A stretch of 6,185 nucleotides of DNA from an uncultured Erysipelotrichaceae bacterium (GCA_947573745.1 CANPGX010000064.1:1-6185); one strand, 5' to 3'. Shown: positions 1 to 6,005, numbered from the stretch's first letter. The notes: a model not told the origin generated them from the letters alone. Program-made: numbers and translations.

Positions 1-1
1 T

Positions 2-85
2 GAACAGAAACTTTTGATAGAAAATATATTAAAGGAGACATCCTTAGAAAAAATTTATCATCTTTTGACTGAAAATAAGACTTAA
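2..85 (+). CDS. 3' end of an unidentified protein-coding gene (partial)
   Basis: An open frame enters from the left edge and gives 27 residues ending in HLLTENKT before a TAA stop at 83-85. The peptide is rich in Lys, Glu, Leu and Ile and looks like an amphipathic C-terminal helix. A terminator-like hairpin begins five bases after the stop, which supports this being a real gene end. I do not recognise the family. Too little is present to assign a function, and the start lies outside the window. Confidence 0.5.
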   Translation, partial: EQKLLIENILKETSLEKIYHLLTENKT

Positions 86-90
86 GTAAA

Positions 91-120
91 GCAGGAAGAT
101 CCATATGATCTTTCTGTTTT
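91..120 (+). terminator. Rho-independent terminator after the upstream gene
   Basis: An 11-bp stem (91-101 with 107-117, including two G-T wobble pairs) closes a 5-nt loop (102-106). It runs into a T-rich stretch at 117-125 that is interrupted by GC. It begins 5 nt after the stop at 85 and lies upstream of the yybS operon, so it probably separates the two transcription units. The T tract is imperfect, so termination may be partial. Confidence 0.65.
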
Positions 121-130
121 GCTTTATCAC

Positions 131-159
131 TAGTGAAAAGGGATGAAATGGTGTAGAAT
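131..159 (+). promoter_or_regulatory. Weak candidate promoter for the yybS-gdpP-rplI-dnaB operon
   Basis: TAGAAT at 154-159 is a good -10 hexamer. The only -35 at 17-nt spacing is TAGTGA (131-136), which matches three of six consensus positions. It lies between the upstream terminator and the yybS ribosome binding site, where an operon promoter is expected. The predicted transcript start near 166 would leave only about 17 nt of leader. Read-through from upstream is an alternative. Confidence 0.35.
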
Positions 160-182
160 GGAAGTCGTGGAGGAGATGCACT

Positions 183-1067
183 ATGCAGCAAAGAAAAACA
201 AAAGCATTAACGACCGGAGCAATGATCAGTGCTTTATATGGCTGTCTAGCTTTATTAAATACTTATACAGGCTCTCTATTGGATATTTATTTTTGTTATT
301 TTATGGTATTCCCATTAGTTTATTATGGTTATCAATATGGTTGGAAAAACAATGTTTTGGTGGCTGTAGCTTCTTTTTTTATAATGGCTATTTTTGGTGT
401 ACCATTTTATTTGGTTTTTGGTACTGGCTGTTTGATTCAGGGTGTTTTTTTAGCAGAAGGAATGCGTAGAAAAAGAGCATCTATGAATTTATTTATCGAA
501 ATGACGCTATTAGCTATCTTAAAATATGTCTTGATCGTCACACTATTTCAAAGTTTTGTGGGGATAGATTTTTTAATGGAATTAAAAATGATGGTTCAAG
601 AAATGCCAGCTTTTTTACAAGATAAAATATCTTATCAGCAAGTTTTGTCTTTACTACCAGTTTTATGTTTATGTTTATCGTTGATCGATACGTATTGTAT
701 ATTGGCTATTTGTTCTTTGGTGGGACGGAAATTTCAAATTTCATTTCCTTTTAAATTATCCATTATAGATTTTCATTTATCAAAAACTTATGGATTTATC
801 GCGCTAATTTTGTTGATTGCAGGCTACATTTTTGAAAATAATCTCTTTTTGAATATTCGTACTTTTGTATGCGTGATATTTGCACTTCAGGGGCTTTCTT
901 TATTAAGTTACGTATTATGGGTTCATCATCAAGTGAAGTATCTGTTGATTTTAGTTATTCTTATGTTTGTTCCTTATCTTAATGTCCTTTATATCGTTCT
1001 GGGAATCATCGATATATTTAGTGATTTAAGAGAAAAAATCATGTATAATAAAATAAACAGGAGTTGA
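183..1067 (+). CDS. yybS: YybS-family (DUF2232) polytopic membrane protein
   Basis: This 294-residue protein is almost entirely hydrophobic. It has about eight membrane-spanning stretches, near residues 10-28, 31-50, 56-78, 103-126, 155-180, 203-218, 224-247 and 252-277. The N-terminal TKALTTGAMISAL and the following short helices resemble DUF2232/YybS proteins, and the place directly before gdpP, rplI and dnaB matches that family's usual neighbourhood. The biochemical role is not established. The fold recalls substrate-binding (S) components of ECF transporters, but that is inference. The ATG at 183 is chosen because GGAGGAG (169-175) sits 7 nt upstream. It is the first gene of the operon and ends 6 nt before gdpP, which suggests a shared membrane role. 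A competing open frame at 143-469 is a shadow. Confidence 0.82.
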   Translation: MQQRKTKALTTGAMISALYGCLALLNTYTGSLLDIYFCYFMVFPLVYYGYQYGWKNNVLVAVASFFIMAIFGVPFYLVFGTGCLIQGVFLAEGMRRKRASMNLFIEMTLLAILKYVLIVTLFQSFVGIDFLMELKMMVQEMPAFLQDKISYQQVLSLLPVLCLCLSLIDTYCILAICSLVGRKFQISFPFKLSIIDFHLSKTYGFIALILLIAGYIFENNLFLNIRTFVCVIFALQGLSLLSYVLWVHHQVKYLLILVILMFVPYLNVLYIVLGIIDIFSDLREKIMYNKINRS

Positions 1068-1073
1068 GAAGAT

Positions 1074-3032
1074 ATGACAAAGAAATTGTTACAATATCGT
1101 AATAGCTTCATGGCGATATTAGTGGCTGAATTTGCCTTGGCCATTGCTTTCTATAGTATTATTCAAAATGATGCATTACTGGTTTTATGTGGTTATATTT
1201 TTGTAAAAAATATTTTATTGTTGATAGCTATTGTCTTTTTATATAATCGTATAGAGGAAGACCGTTTAGAAGTCAAGACGATTTTAAATGAAGATGCCTC
1301 TAATATTTATTTATTTGGTGGTATCGGTGTTATTTGTTATGATGATAAAAAAGATATTGAATGGACAAGTGATATTTTTAATGAGTTGGATGAAAAAATT
1401 GTAGGTAAGAATCTGTTGACTTGGCAACCACGTTTAGAACGTCTGTTTGTTGAAGAAACGATTGAGACGATAGAGATTCATCATCGTATATTTGAAGTCT
1501 ATAATCATCATGAACATCACTTGCTTTATCTTAAAGATGTGAGTGAATATCGCTATTTAAAAAGAGATTATTTACGTCGTGAGCCTGTGTTGGCTTATTT
1601 GACCGTAGATAATTATGATGAGGTCATTAATTCTGTTGACCAACAAAAATCTGTTTTAATTCAATCTAAGATTCGCCAAATGATTTTTGATTGGGCAGAG
1701 AACTATCATATGATTATTCGACGTTATAAATCGGATGGGTATATTTTATTTTTTACAGAGGAAATCTATCATCACTTAGCTGAGGATAAATTTGATATTC
1801 TTGATAAAATAAAAAATCAGGCTAAAGAATTTGATGTTTTCTTAACAGTGAGCTTAGGGGTCGCAAGACAAAGTGAGCATGTTCATGAACTAGATGAAAA
1901 AGCGACCAGTGCCTTGACTTTAGCTTATTCTAGAGGCGGTGACCAGGTTGTAGTCAAGTCAAAAGAGGATGCGATTCGTTTCTTTGGTGGTACAAGTGAG
2001 GCTTATGAAAAGAATAATAAGGTACGTGCACGTGTTATTGCTGCTTCTTTAGTGAGCTTGATTAAAGCGGCAGATAATGTATTAATTATGGGACATACAG
2101 AATCCGATTTAGATTCTTTAGGAGCTTCTATTGCGATGTATCGTGTTTGTCAAGCTTACGGTATAGAAGCGCAAGTCGTGATTAATCCAGAATCGCTAGA
2201 AGAAAAAACGAAGAAGATTTATCAGAATCTTAAAACGATAGATGAATACAAAAATATGTTTATTTCTGTTTCAAGGATAGAAGAATCTATCTATATGAGG
2301 ACGCTATTGATTGCTGTAGACCATCATCGTCCGTCTTTATCCATTGCACCTCTTTTATTAGATCAGGTCAAAGATATTGTCGTGATTGATCACCATCGTC
2401 GAGGAGAAGAATTTGTGAAATCACCTATCTTGACGTATTTGGAACCATCTGCTTCTAGTACGGTGGAACTTATTGTTGAGATTTATGATTATATGGATCG
2501 TCGTATTCGATTAAATGAAACAGATGCAACGATTATGTATGCAGGAATGCTCATTGATACCAATTCATTTAAGTCAAGAGTGGGCGTTCGTACATTTGAA
2601 GCAGCAGCGCAATTAAAAGATCGTCAGGCAAATATTGCTTTAGCTTATGAGTACTTACAAGATGATTATGAAACAACACAGGCAAAAATGTCTATTATGC
2701 ATCACGCTTATCCATTAAATGATCAGATTCTTATAGCTTATGGCGATGATGAAGAAATTTATTCAAGAACAACACTGGCAAAAGCCGGTAATGAACTGAT
2801 TGGTATCAGTGGTATCTTGGCTGTCTTTACTTTAGCTAAGATTAATAAAACAGATATTGCAATCAGTGCAAGAAGTATAGCGGAAATCAATGTTCAAGTC
2901 ATTATGGAAAGTTTGGGTGGCGGTGGCCATTTTGGTATGGCTGCTTGTCAGTTAAAAGAGACATCTTTGCTTCAAGCTATTGAAATGTTAGAAGAAAAAA
3001 TTAAAGAATATTTAGAAGAAAGGACGGATTAG
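1074..3032 (+). CDS. gdpP: Cyclic-di-AMP phosphodiesterase GdpP (membrane, PAS-degenerate GGDEF-DHH/DHHA1)
   Basis: This enzyme family hydrolyses cyclic-di-AMP to pApA and so controls potassium and osmotic balance and cell-wall homeostasis. The 652 residues match the usual length of about 655. Two N-terminal membrane helices (about 11-31 and 34-57) precede a PAS-like domain (about 75-158), where B. subtilis GdpP binds haem. A degenerate GGDEF domain follows (about 170-305), with YKSDGY in place of the signature. The catalytic DHH domain runs from about 332: H341-x3-D345-x-D347, D416-H417-H418, D439-H440-H441 with RRGEEF, and D495 in MLIDTN are the expected Mn-binding residues. The DHHA1 domain carries GGGGH at 615-619. 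All catalytic positions are present, so it should be active. AGGAG at 1059-1063 supports the start. Unusual features are a six-histidine cluster in the PAS domain and DHHRPS where homologues usually have DTH(K/R)PS. Confidence 0.97.
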   Translation: MTKKLLQYRNSFMAILVAEFALAIAFYSIIQNDALLVLCGYIFVKNILLLIAIVFLYNRIEEDRLEVKTILNEDASNIYLFGGIGVICYDDKKDIEWTSDIFNELDEKIVGKNLLTWQPRLERLFVEETIETIEIHHRIFEVYNHHEHHLLYLKDVSEYRYLKRDYLRREPVLAYLTVDNYDEVINSVDQQKSVLIQSKIRQMIFDWAENYHMIIRRYKSDGYILFFTEEIYHHLAEDKFDILDKIKNQAKEFDVFLTVSLGVARQSEHVHELDEKATSALTLAYSRGGDQVVVKSKEDAIRFFGGTSEAYEKNNKVRARVIAASLVSLIKAADNVLIMGHTESDLDSLGASIAMYRVCQAYGIEAQVVINPESLEEKTKKIYQNLKTIDEYKNMFISVSRIEESIYMRTLLIAVDHHRPSLSIAPLLLDQVKDIVVIDHHRRGEEFVKSPILTYLEPSASSTVELIVEIYDYMDRRIRLNETDATIMYAGMLIDTNSFKSRVGVRTFEAAAQLKDRQANIALAYEYLQDDYETTQAKMSIMHHAYPLNDQILIAYGDDEEIYSRTTLAKAGNELIGISGILAVFTLAKINKTDIAISARSIAEINVQVIMESLGGGGHFGMAACQLKETSLLQAIEMLEEKIKEYLEERTD

Positions 3033-3033
3033 A

Positions 3034-3458
3034 ATGAAAGTCATTTTACTTCAAGATGTTAAGAAAGTTGGAAAAAAAGGAGAAATGGTCAATGTAGCGG
3101 ACGGCTATGGGCAAAACTTTTTAATCAAAAATCGATTAGCAGTGCCTGCAACAGAGCATGGTAAAGAGATATTGGCTAGACAAAAAGAAGAAGCAAGACT
3201 ATTAGAATTGAAAAAGAAAGAAGAAGCTGAAATATTACGTTGGAATTTAAAATTGCTACAGGAAAAGATGGACGTACTTTTGGGAGTGTATCGACCAAAC
3301 AAATTGCGGAAGCTTTGGAAGAAGTATATGATATTAAGATCGATAAACGTAAAATTATTCGCGATGGATCGATTGCTTCTTTGGGTGTGACAAAAGTCAA
3401 TATTGAACTTTATAAAGGGATTATTGGAACAGTGAATGTTCATTTAGGTGAAAAATAA
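3034..3458 (+). pseudogene. rplI: Ribosomal protein L9 gene interrupted by a frameshift
   Basis: L9 binds 23S rRNA near the L1 stalk and restrains ribosome slippage. Residues 1-66 read normally from ATG 3034, one base after the gdpP stop, with AAGGA at 3020-3024. They include the rRNA-binding domain (KKGEMVNVADGYGQNFL) and the start of the connecting helix. From about 3231 the homology continues in the -1 frame (ITLEFKIATGKDGRTFGS through VNVHLGEK, stop 3456-3458), which is the complete C-terminal domain. The initiating frame instead runs through 52 unrelated residues to TGA at 3388-3390, giving a 118-residue product. The joined protein would be about 141 residues, against about 147-150 for the family, so roughly seven connecting-helix residues are also absent. 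A 22-nt deletion, or one lost A in the run at 3230-3232 plus a naturally shorter helix, both fit. Sequencing error or -1 frameshifting at 3246-3252 are alternatives. L9 is dispensable in several bacteria, so loss is tolerable. Confidence 0.9.
3246..3252 (+). promoter_or_regulatory. Candidate -1 slippery heptamer (T TTA AAA) in rplI
   Basis: The heptamer fits the X XXY YYZ pattern and is correctly phased: TTA and AAA are zero-frame codons 72 and 73. A -1 slip would move the A-site codon from AAA to AAA and the P-site codon from TTA to TTT. It would place ribosomes in the frame that encodes the L9 C-terminal domain, giving a 141-residue fusion. I see no strong downstream hairpin and no Shine-Dalgarno-like stimulator 10-14 nt upstream, so efficient frameshifting is doubtful. 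The sequence may simply be AT-rich coincidence. Confidence 0.25.
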
Positions 3459-4834
3459 TGGTTAGAGTATATCCACACGATATTGATGCAGAGCGTTCAT
3501 TATTAGGGGCTATGTTGATAAGCCAAGAGGCCTGTTTACATGTTTTGACATCCTTAAGTACACATGATTTCTTTATAGAACCTCATCGTGTGTTATTTGA
3601 AGCGATGGATCAACTTAAAAGTCAAAATGTCCCTATTGATGTTACGACCATTTCTACTCATTTAAAGACCATGAATTTGTTGGATAAGGCTGGCGGGTTA
3701 GATTATATTATTCAATTAAGTGAATCTGTTCCTACAGTAGCCCATACGAACTACTATATGAAGATTGTAGAAGATAAATCTTTATTGCGTCGTTTAATCG
3801 ATGAATCTACGAAAGTCATCGATCAGGCATATGGAGAAATAGAAGATATGTCTTCTTTTGTCAGTGAAAGTGAAAAACGTATTTTAAATATTACGCGTGA
3901 TCGTAATGCTGGCGAGTTTAGAAGTGTTTCCAATATTGTTCGTGATGTGAATAAACGCTTGGAAATGTTACAGGAAAGTCAAAGTGGTGTTTTAGGTGTA
4001 GCAACGCGTTTTAAAGAATTAGATCGTTTGACTTCTGGATTACAAAAAGGCGATCTTATTATTCTTGCAGCTAGACCTTCTATGGGTAAAACAGCTTTTG
4101 CCCTTAATATTGCTCATAATGCAGCCAAGGATTCTAAAGAATCAGTAGCCATTTTTTCTTTAGAAATGCCAGCAGAACAATTAGTTAATCGTATCATTAG
4201 TTCTATGGGGGGCATTGATGGTATGCAATTAAGAACTGGTGAAATTATGAAAACTGATCCAATGCGTTATGCAGCGGCAGCAGAAATGGTGAGTCAATGT
4301 AATCTTTATATTGATGATACACCCGGTATTCGTATGAGCGATCTTGTCGCTAAATGTCGACGTTTAAATACAGAACATCCATTGAAATTAGTGATTATAG
4401 ATTATTTGCAACTGATTATAGGTTCTAATCATAGTGCTGAAGGAAGACAACAAGAAGTCGCTGAAATATCTAGACAACTTAAGTCTCTAGCAAGAGAATT
4501 GAATGTACCGGTTATCGCTTTAAGTCAGTTATCACGTTTAGTTGAACGTCGAGAAGACAAACGTCCGATGCTTTCTGATTTGCGTGATTCAGGATCTATT
4601 GAACAAGATGCGGATATTGTTGCTTTTCTTTATCGTGATGATTATTATAAAAGTAATAAAGAAGGTTCAAAATCAGATGATACAGGGATTATTGAGGTTA
4701 ATTTGGCTAAGCATCGTAATGGATCTACTGGAAAAGTTGAACTCGCATTTGAAAAAAATTTCTCTCGTTTTTCTGACCTGGCTAAAGTTGGACCAGATGG
4801 AAAACAGATTGGTACACGAGATTTAAGAAAATAA
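3458..4834 (+). CDS. dnaB: Replicative DNA helicase DnaB
   Basis: This is the hexameric 5'-3' replicative helicase (called DnaC in B. subtilis) that unwinds DNA at the fork. Its 458 residues are full length. The N-terminal primase-interacting domain is at about 5-105, followed by a linker and the RecA-like motor from about 175. Walker A is ARPSMGKTA (205-213, K211 and T212), the catalytic glutamate is E236 in FSLEMP, and Walker B is LVIIDYLQL (311-319, D315). The conserved SQLSRLVERREDKRPMLSDLR block starts at 356, and the arginine finger R420 lies in KHRNGSTG. The ATG overlaps the rplI TAA by one base (TAATG), with AGGTG at 3446-3450 inside the end of rplI. Translation may therefore be partly coupled to rplI, whose zero frame now stops 68 nt earlier. 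It is the last gene of the operon, ending inside a strong terminator. No inteins or missing motifs are seen. Confidence 0.98.
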   Translation: MVRVYPHDIDAERSLLGAMLISQEACLHVLTSLSTHDFFIEPHRVLFEAMDQLKSQNVPIDVTTISTHLKTMNLLDKAGGLDYIIQLSESVPTVAHTNYYMKIVEDKSLLRRLIDESTKVIDQAYGEIEDMSSFVSESEKRILNITRDRNAGEFRSVSNIVRDVNKRLEMLQESQSGVLGVATRFKELDRLTSGLQKGDLIILAARPSMGKTAFALNIAHNAAKDSKESVAIFSLEMPAEQLVNRIISSMGGIDGMQLRTGEIMKTDPMRYAAAAEMVSQCNLYIDDTPGIRMSDLVAKCRRLNTEHPLKLVIIDYLQLIIGSNHSAEGRQQEVAEISRQLKSLARELNVPVIALSQLSRLVERREDKRPMLSDLRDSGSIEQDADIVAFLYRDDYYKSNKEGSKSDDTGIIEVNLAKHRNGSTGKVELAFEKNFSRFSDLAKVGPDGKQIGTRDLRK

Positions 4835-4866
4835 TCCATCTCTATGGAAGGAGATGGATTTTTTTT
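4833..4866. terminator. Terminator between convergent dnaB and HAD genes, probably bidirectional
   Basis: A perfect 10-bp stem (4833-4842 with 4851-4860) encloses an 8-nt loop and is followed by eight T residues (4859-4866) on the plus strand, a classic intrinsic terminator for the dnaB operon. Read on the minus strand, the same hairpin is followed by a looser T-rich run (ATTATTTTCTT) and could terminate the HAD transcript. The left arm starts at the last two bases of the dnaB stop. The HAD stop codon lies at the arm/loop junction. Confidence 0.9.
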
Positions 4867-5447
4867 AAGTCCTGTAATAAAGTAGTAGGATTTGTATATT
4901 GATATCCTCTTATGCCAGCTTTTTTTGCTCCTGAGATGTTTTCTTTTACATCATCAATAAAGAGACATTCTTTAGCTTGTAAATGAAATTGTTTTAAAAA
5001 GGTTTGATAAATGATCAAGTCAGGTTTAGCCATTTGATGAAGAGCAGAGGCAAATAGTCCATCAAAATCATTGAGAAGTTTACATTGGGATTGGAAAATA
5101 AGGAAACGAACAGAAGTATTTGATAACAAATAAAGGTGATAACCGCTATTTTTTAAGGCTTGAATGATGGGTGCCATACCATCAATTTCTATTAAATGAA
5201 GATGCCAATTCATAAAAACTTCTCTAGCAAGATCCACATCTTTAGGATCTAAAGATGTGAGCATATGTTGGAAGGCTTCTTCTTCACTCATAAGGCCCTG
5301 ATCTAATAATTGCCATTCCTTACTTTGGAAAATAGCTTGAAGGAATGATCTTTTTTGATTTTGATTTAAAGGAAACTGGTCTAAAATAAAAGATGGATCA
5401 AAACGATATAGGACATTTCCTAAGTCAAAGATAATATTTTTAATCAT
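4842..5447 (-). CDS. HAD-superfamily hydrolase, YihX-like phosphatase
   Basis: This predicted cytosolic phosphatase has 201 residues from the ATG at 5447. That start is preferred over a TTG at 5468 because AAAGGAG sits 7 nt upstream of it. HAD motifs are in order: motif I FDLGNVLY with nucleophile D8, a helical cap at about 16-88, motif II LLSNTS (S109), motif III K141 in AKPD, and motif IV FIDDVKEN (D165, D166). The usual acid/base Asp at nucleophile +2 is Gly (DLGN). This is also the arrangement in the E. coli YihX group of sugar-phosphate phosphatases (alpha-glucose-1-phosphatase), so it need not mean inactivity. The substrate cannot be read from sequence. The gene is convergent with dnaB, divergent from the ferritin-like gene, and appears to be monocistronic. 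Confidence 0.88.
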   Translation of the reverse strand: MIKNIIFDLGNVLYRFDPSFILDQFPLNQNQKRSFLQAIFQSKEWQLLDQGLMSEEEAFQHMLTSLDPKDVDLAREVFMNWHLHLIEIDGMAPIIQALKNSGYHLYLLSNTSVRFLIFQSQCKLLNDFDGLFASALHQMAKPDLIIYQTFLKQFHLQAKECLFIDDVKENISGAKKAGIRGYQYTNPTTLLQDLKKIHLLP

Positions 5448-5454
5448 TTTTGTG

Positions 5455-5461
5455 CTCCTTT
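5455..5461 (-). promoter_or_regulatory. Ribosome binding site that fixes the HAD gene start
   Basis: On the minus strand AAAGGAG lies 7 nt before the ATG at 5447. The longer open frame beginning with TTG at 5468 starts upstream of this site and would add seven residues (the TTG start through Lys) before the conserved MIKNIIFDLG. The shorter start is therefore preferred. Confidence 0.85.
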
Positions 5462-5471
5462 CAATCAATAA

Positions 5472-5501
5472 ATGACATTCTTTTTAAAGAATAAACATAT
5501 T
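5472..5501 (+). promoter_or_regulatory. Weak candidate promoter for the ferritin-like gene
   Basis: ATGACA (5472-5477, five of six -35 matches) is followed after 18 nt by CATATT (5496-5501, four of six). An alternative -10 is TATAGT (5503-5508), without a good -35. Either would overlap the HAD promoter on the other strand. A promoter must lie in this 88-109 nt spacer because the upstream neighbour is divergent, but its exact position is uncertain. Confidence 0.3.
5477..5492. repeat. Perfect 7-2-7 inverted repeat in the divergent spacer
   Basis: ATTCTTT (5477-5483) and AAAGAAT (5486-5492) are exact reverse complements separated by TT. The repeat covers about +1 to +16 of the predicted HAD transcript and overlaps the upstream region of the ferritin-like gene. 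An operator is possible, but the low-complexity A/T content makes chance more likely than for the neighbouring dyad. Confidence 0.4.
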
Positions 5502-5527
5502 ATATAGTAAGTTTGTGAACATCACAA
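5499..5527 (-). promoter_or_regulatory. Promoter of the HAD phosphatase gene
   Basis: On the minus strand, TTGTGA (5522-5527, four of six -35 matches) is separated by exactly 17 nt from a consensus TATAAT -10 (5499-5504). The predicted transcript start near 5492 leaves about 45 nt of leader before the ATG at 5447. The -35 hexamer is also one arm of the palindrome at 5513-5527, so a protein bound there would block this promoter. Confidence 0.7.
5513..5527. promoter_or_regulatory. Candidate operator: perfect TTGTGA-N3-TCACAA dyad
   Basis: Two exact 6-bp arms (5513-5518, 5522-5527) flank ACA in the spacer between the divergent HAD and ferritin-like genes. The half-sites resemble those of CRP/FNR-type and Rex regulators, but the 3-nt spacing is shorter than their usual spacers, so no known regulator is assigned. 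Its overlap with the HAD -35 and its position 30 nt before the ferritin-like start suggest repression. Function is inferred only from position and symmetry. Confidence 0.45.
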
Positions 5528-5556
5528 GCAATTTTCAATGAGATAGGAGAATCAGT

Positions 5557-5958
5557 ATGAATGAGACATTAGTAAGCCTAGTTCAGGCCAATATATCAGG
5601 TGCCATGCAAGCCAGTGAGTTTTATAAGGGACTTTCTTCTTTGGCACCAAATCCAACGACACAATCTATGTTGATGAATATGTCTAAAGAAGAGGATCAA
5701 AAAGCGTATCAATTTAATCAATTACATCAAGAACTGATGGTGAGCAATTATCATCCAATTACAGAGCGTGTTGATATCAAAGGTGGATTTAAAGAAAATC
5801 TTTTGTATGCTATCGATAATGAATTGGTGGCATATCGTGAGTTTAGTGCCAATGCATCAGATATGTCTAATCATAAATATTGTGCCCTTGCTAGAGAGAG
5901 TGCTGTATTAAATAATATCCATGCAATCAGTCTTTTAACGATGTACGTTGTGGAATAA
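5557..5958 (+). CDS. Small ferritin-like / rubrerythrin-like four-helix protein
   Basis: The 133-residue soluble protein looks like a compact four-helix bundle: helices near 5-30, 34-62, 78-103 and 107-131. The repeated pattern (SEFYKGLSSLAP, EEDQKAYQFNQLHQEL, NELVAYREF, IHAISLLTMY) resembles rubrerythrin-like ferritin family proteins, which bind a di-iron centre or handle iron and oxidative stress. Candidate carboxylate ligands E21, E45/E46 and E89 are present. The expected ExxH of helix B appears as ExxQ/ExxK (E45-Q48, E46-K49), and that of helix D as N119-x-x-H122, so the metal site looks incomplete. There is no rubredoxin domain. AGGAGA (5545-5550) sits 6 nt before the ATG. It stands alone between the divergent HAD gene and a tRNA. 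The family call is by pattern and moderate. A non-metal structural role, as in some coat-associated ferritin-like proteins, is possible. Confidence 0.65.
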   Translation: MNETLVSLVQANISGAMQASEFYKGLSSLAPNPTTQSMLMNMSKEEDQKAYQFNQLHQELMVSNYHPITERVDIKGGFKENLLYAIDNELVAYREFSANASDMSNHKYCALARESAVLNNIHAISLLTMYVVE

Positions 5959-5982
5959 ACAATACTGTTTAACAGTATTGTT
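5958..5982 (+). terminator. Terminator-like hairpin after the ferritin-like gene
   Basis: A perfect 10-bp stem (5958-5967 with 5973-5982) closes a 5-nt loop (TTTAA) and starts on the last base of the stop codon. It is followed by ACATATAAAA rather than a T run, so intrinsic termination may be weak. Stabilisation of the mRNA 3' end is an alternative. Confidence 0.6.
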
Positions 5983-6005
5983 ACATATAAAATGTTTAAA
6001 AAGTC

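Noticed and set aside
143..469. 108-codon plus-strand open frame overlapping the start of yybS
   Set aside because: It lies inside yybS in another frame, has an implausible Trp/Phe/Cys-rich composition and no ribosome binding site. The yybS frame has a strong one and family similarity.
3211..3216. AAA AAG in rplI as the frameshift site
   Set aside because: A -1 slip here would meet the TGA at 3228-3230 before reaching the L9 C-terminal frame.
3105..3443. Minus-strand open frames across rplI (also 3176-3400)
   Set aside because: They are antisense to conserved L9 coding sequence in both halves, and their products (Ser/Asn/Phe-rich) resemble no protein family I know.
3240..3458. Independent small gene for the L9 C-terminal domain starting at TTG 3240
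   Set aside because: There is no ribosome binding site before the TTG, and homology to L9 extends upstream of it to about 3234, so it is better explained as the second half of a broken rplI.
4542..4839. Open frames within the 3' end of dnaB on both strands
   Set aside because: They overlap the conserved helicase core and C-terminus. Their translations are low-complexity shadows without start signals.
5513..5527. Assignment of the dyad as a Rex, CRP or FNR site
   Set aside because: The half-sites are similar but the 3-nt spacing does not match the usual spacers of those regulators, so only an unnamed operator is proposed.
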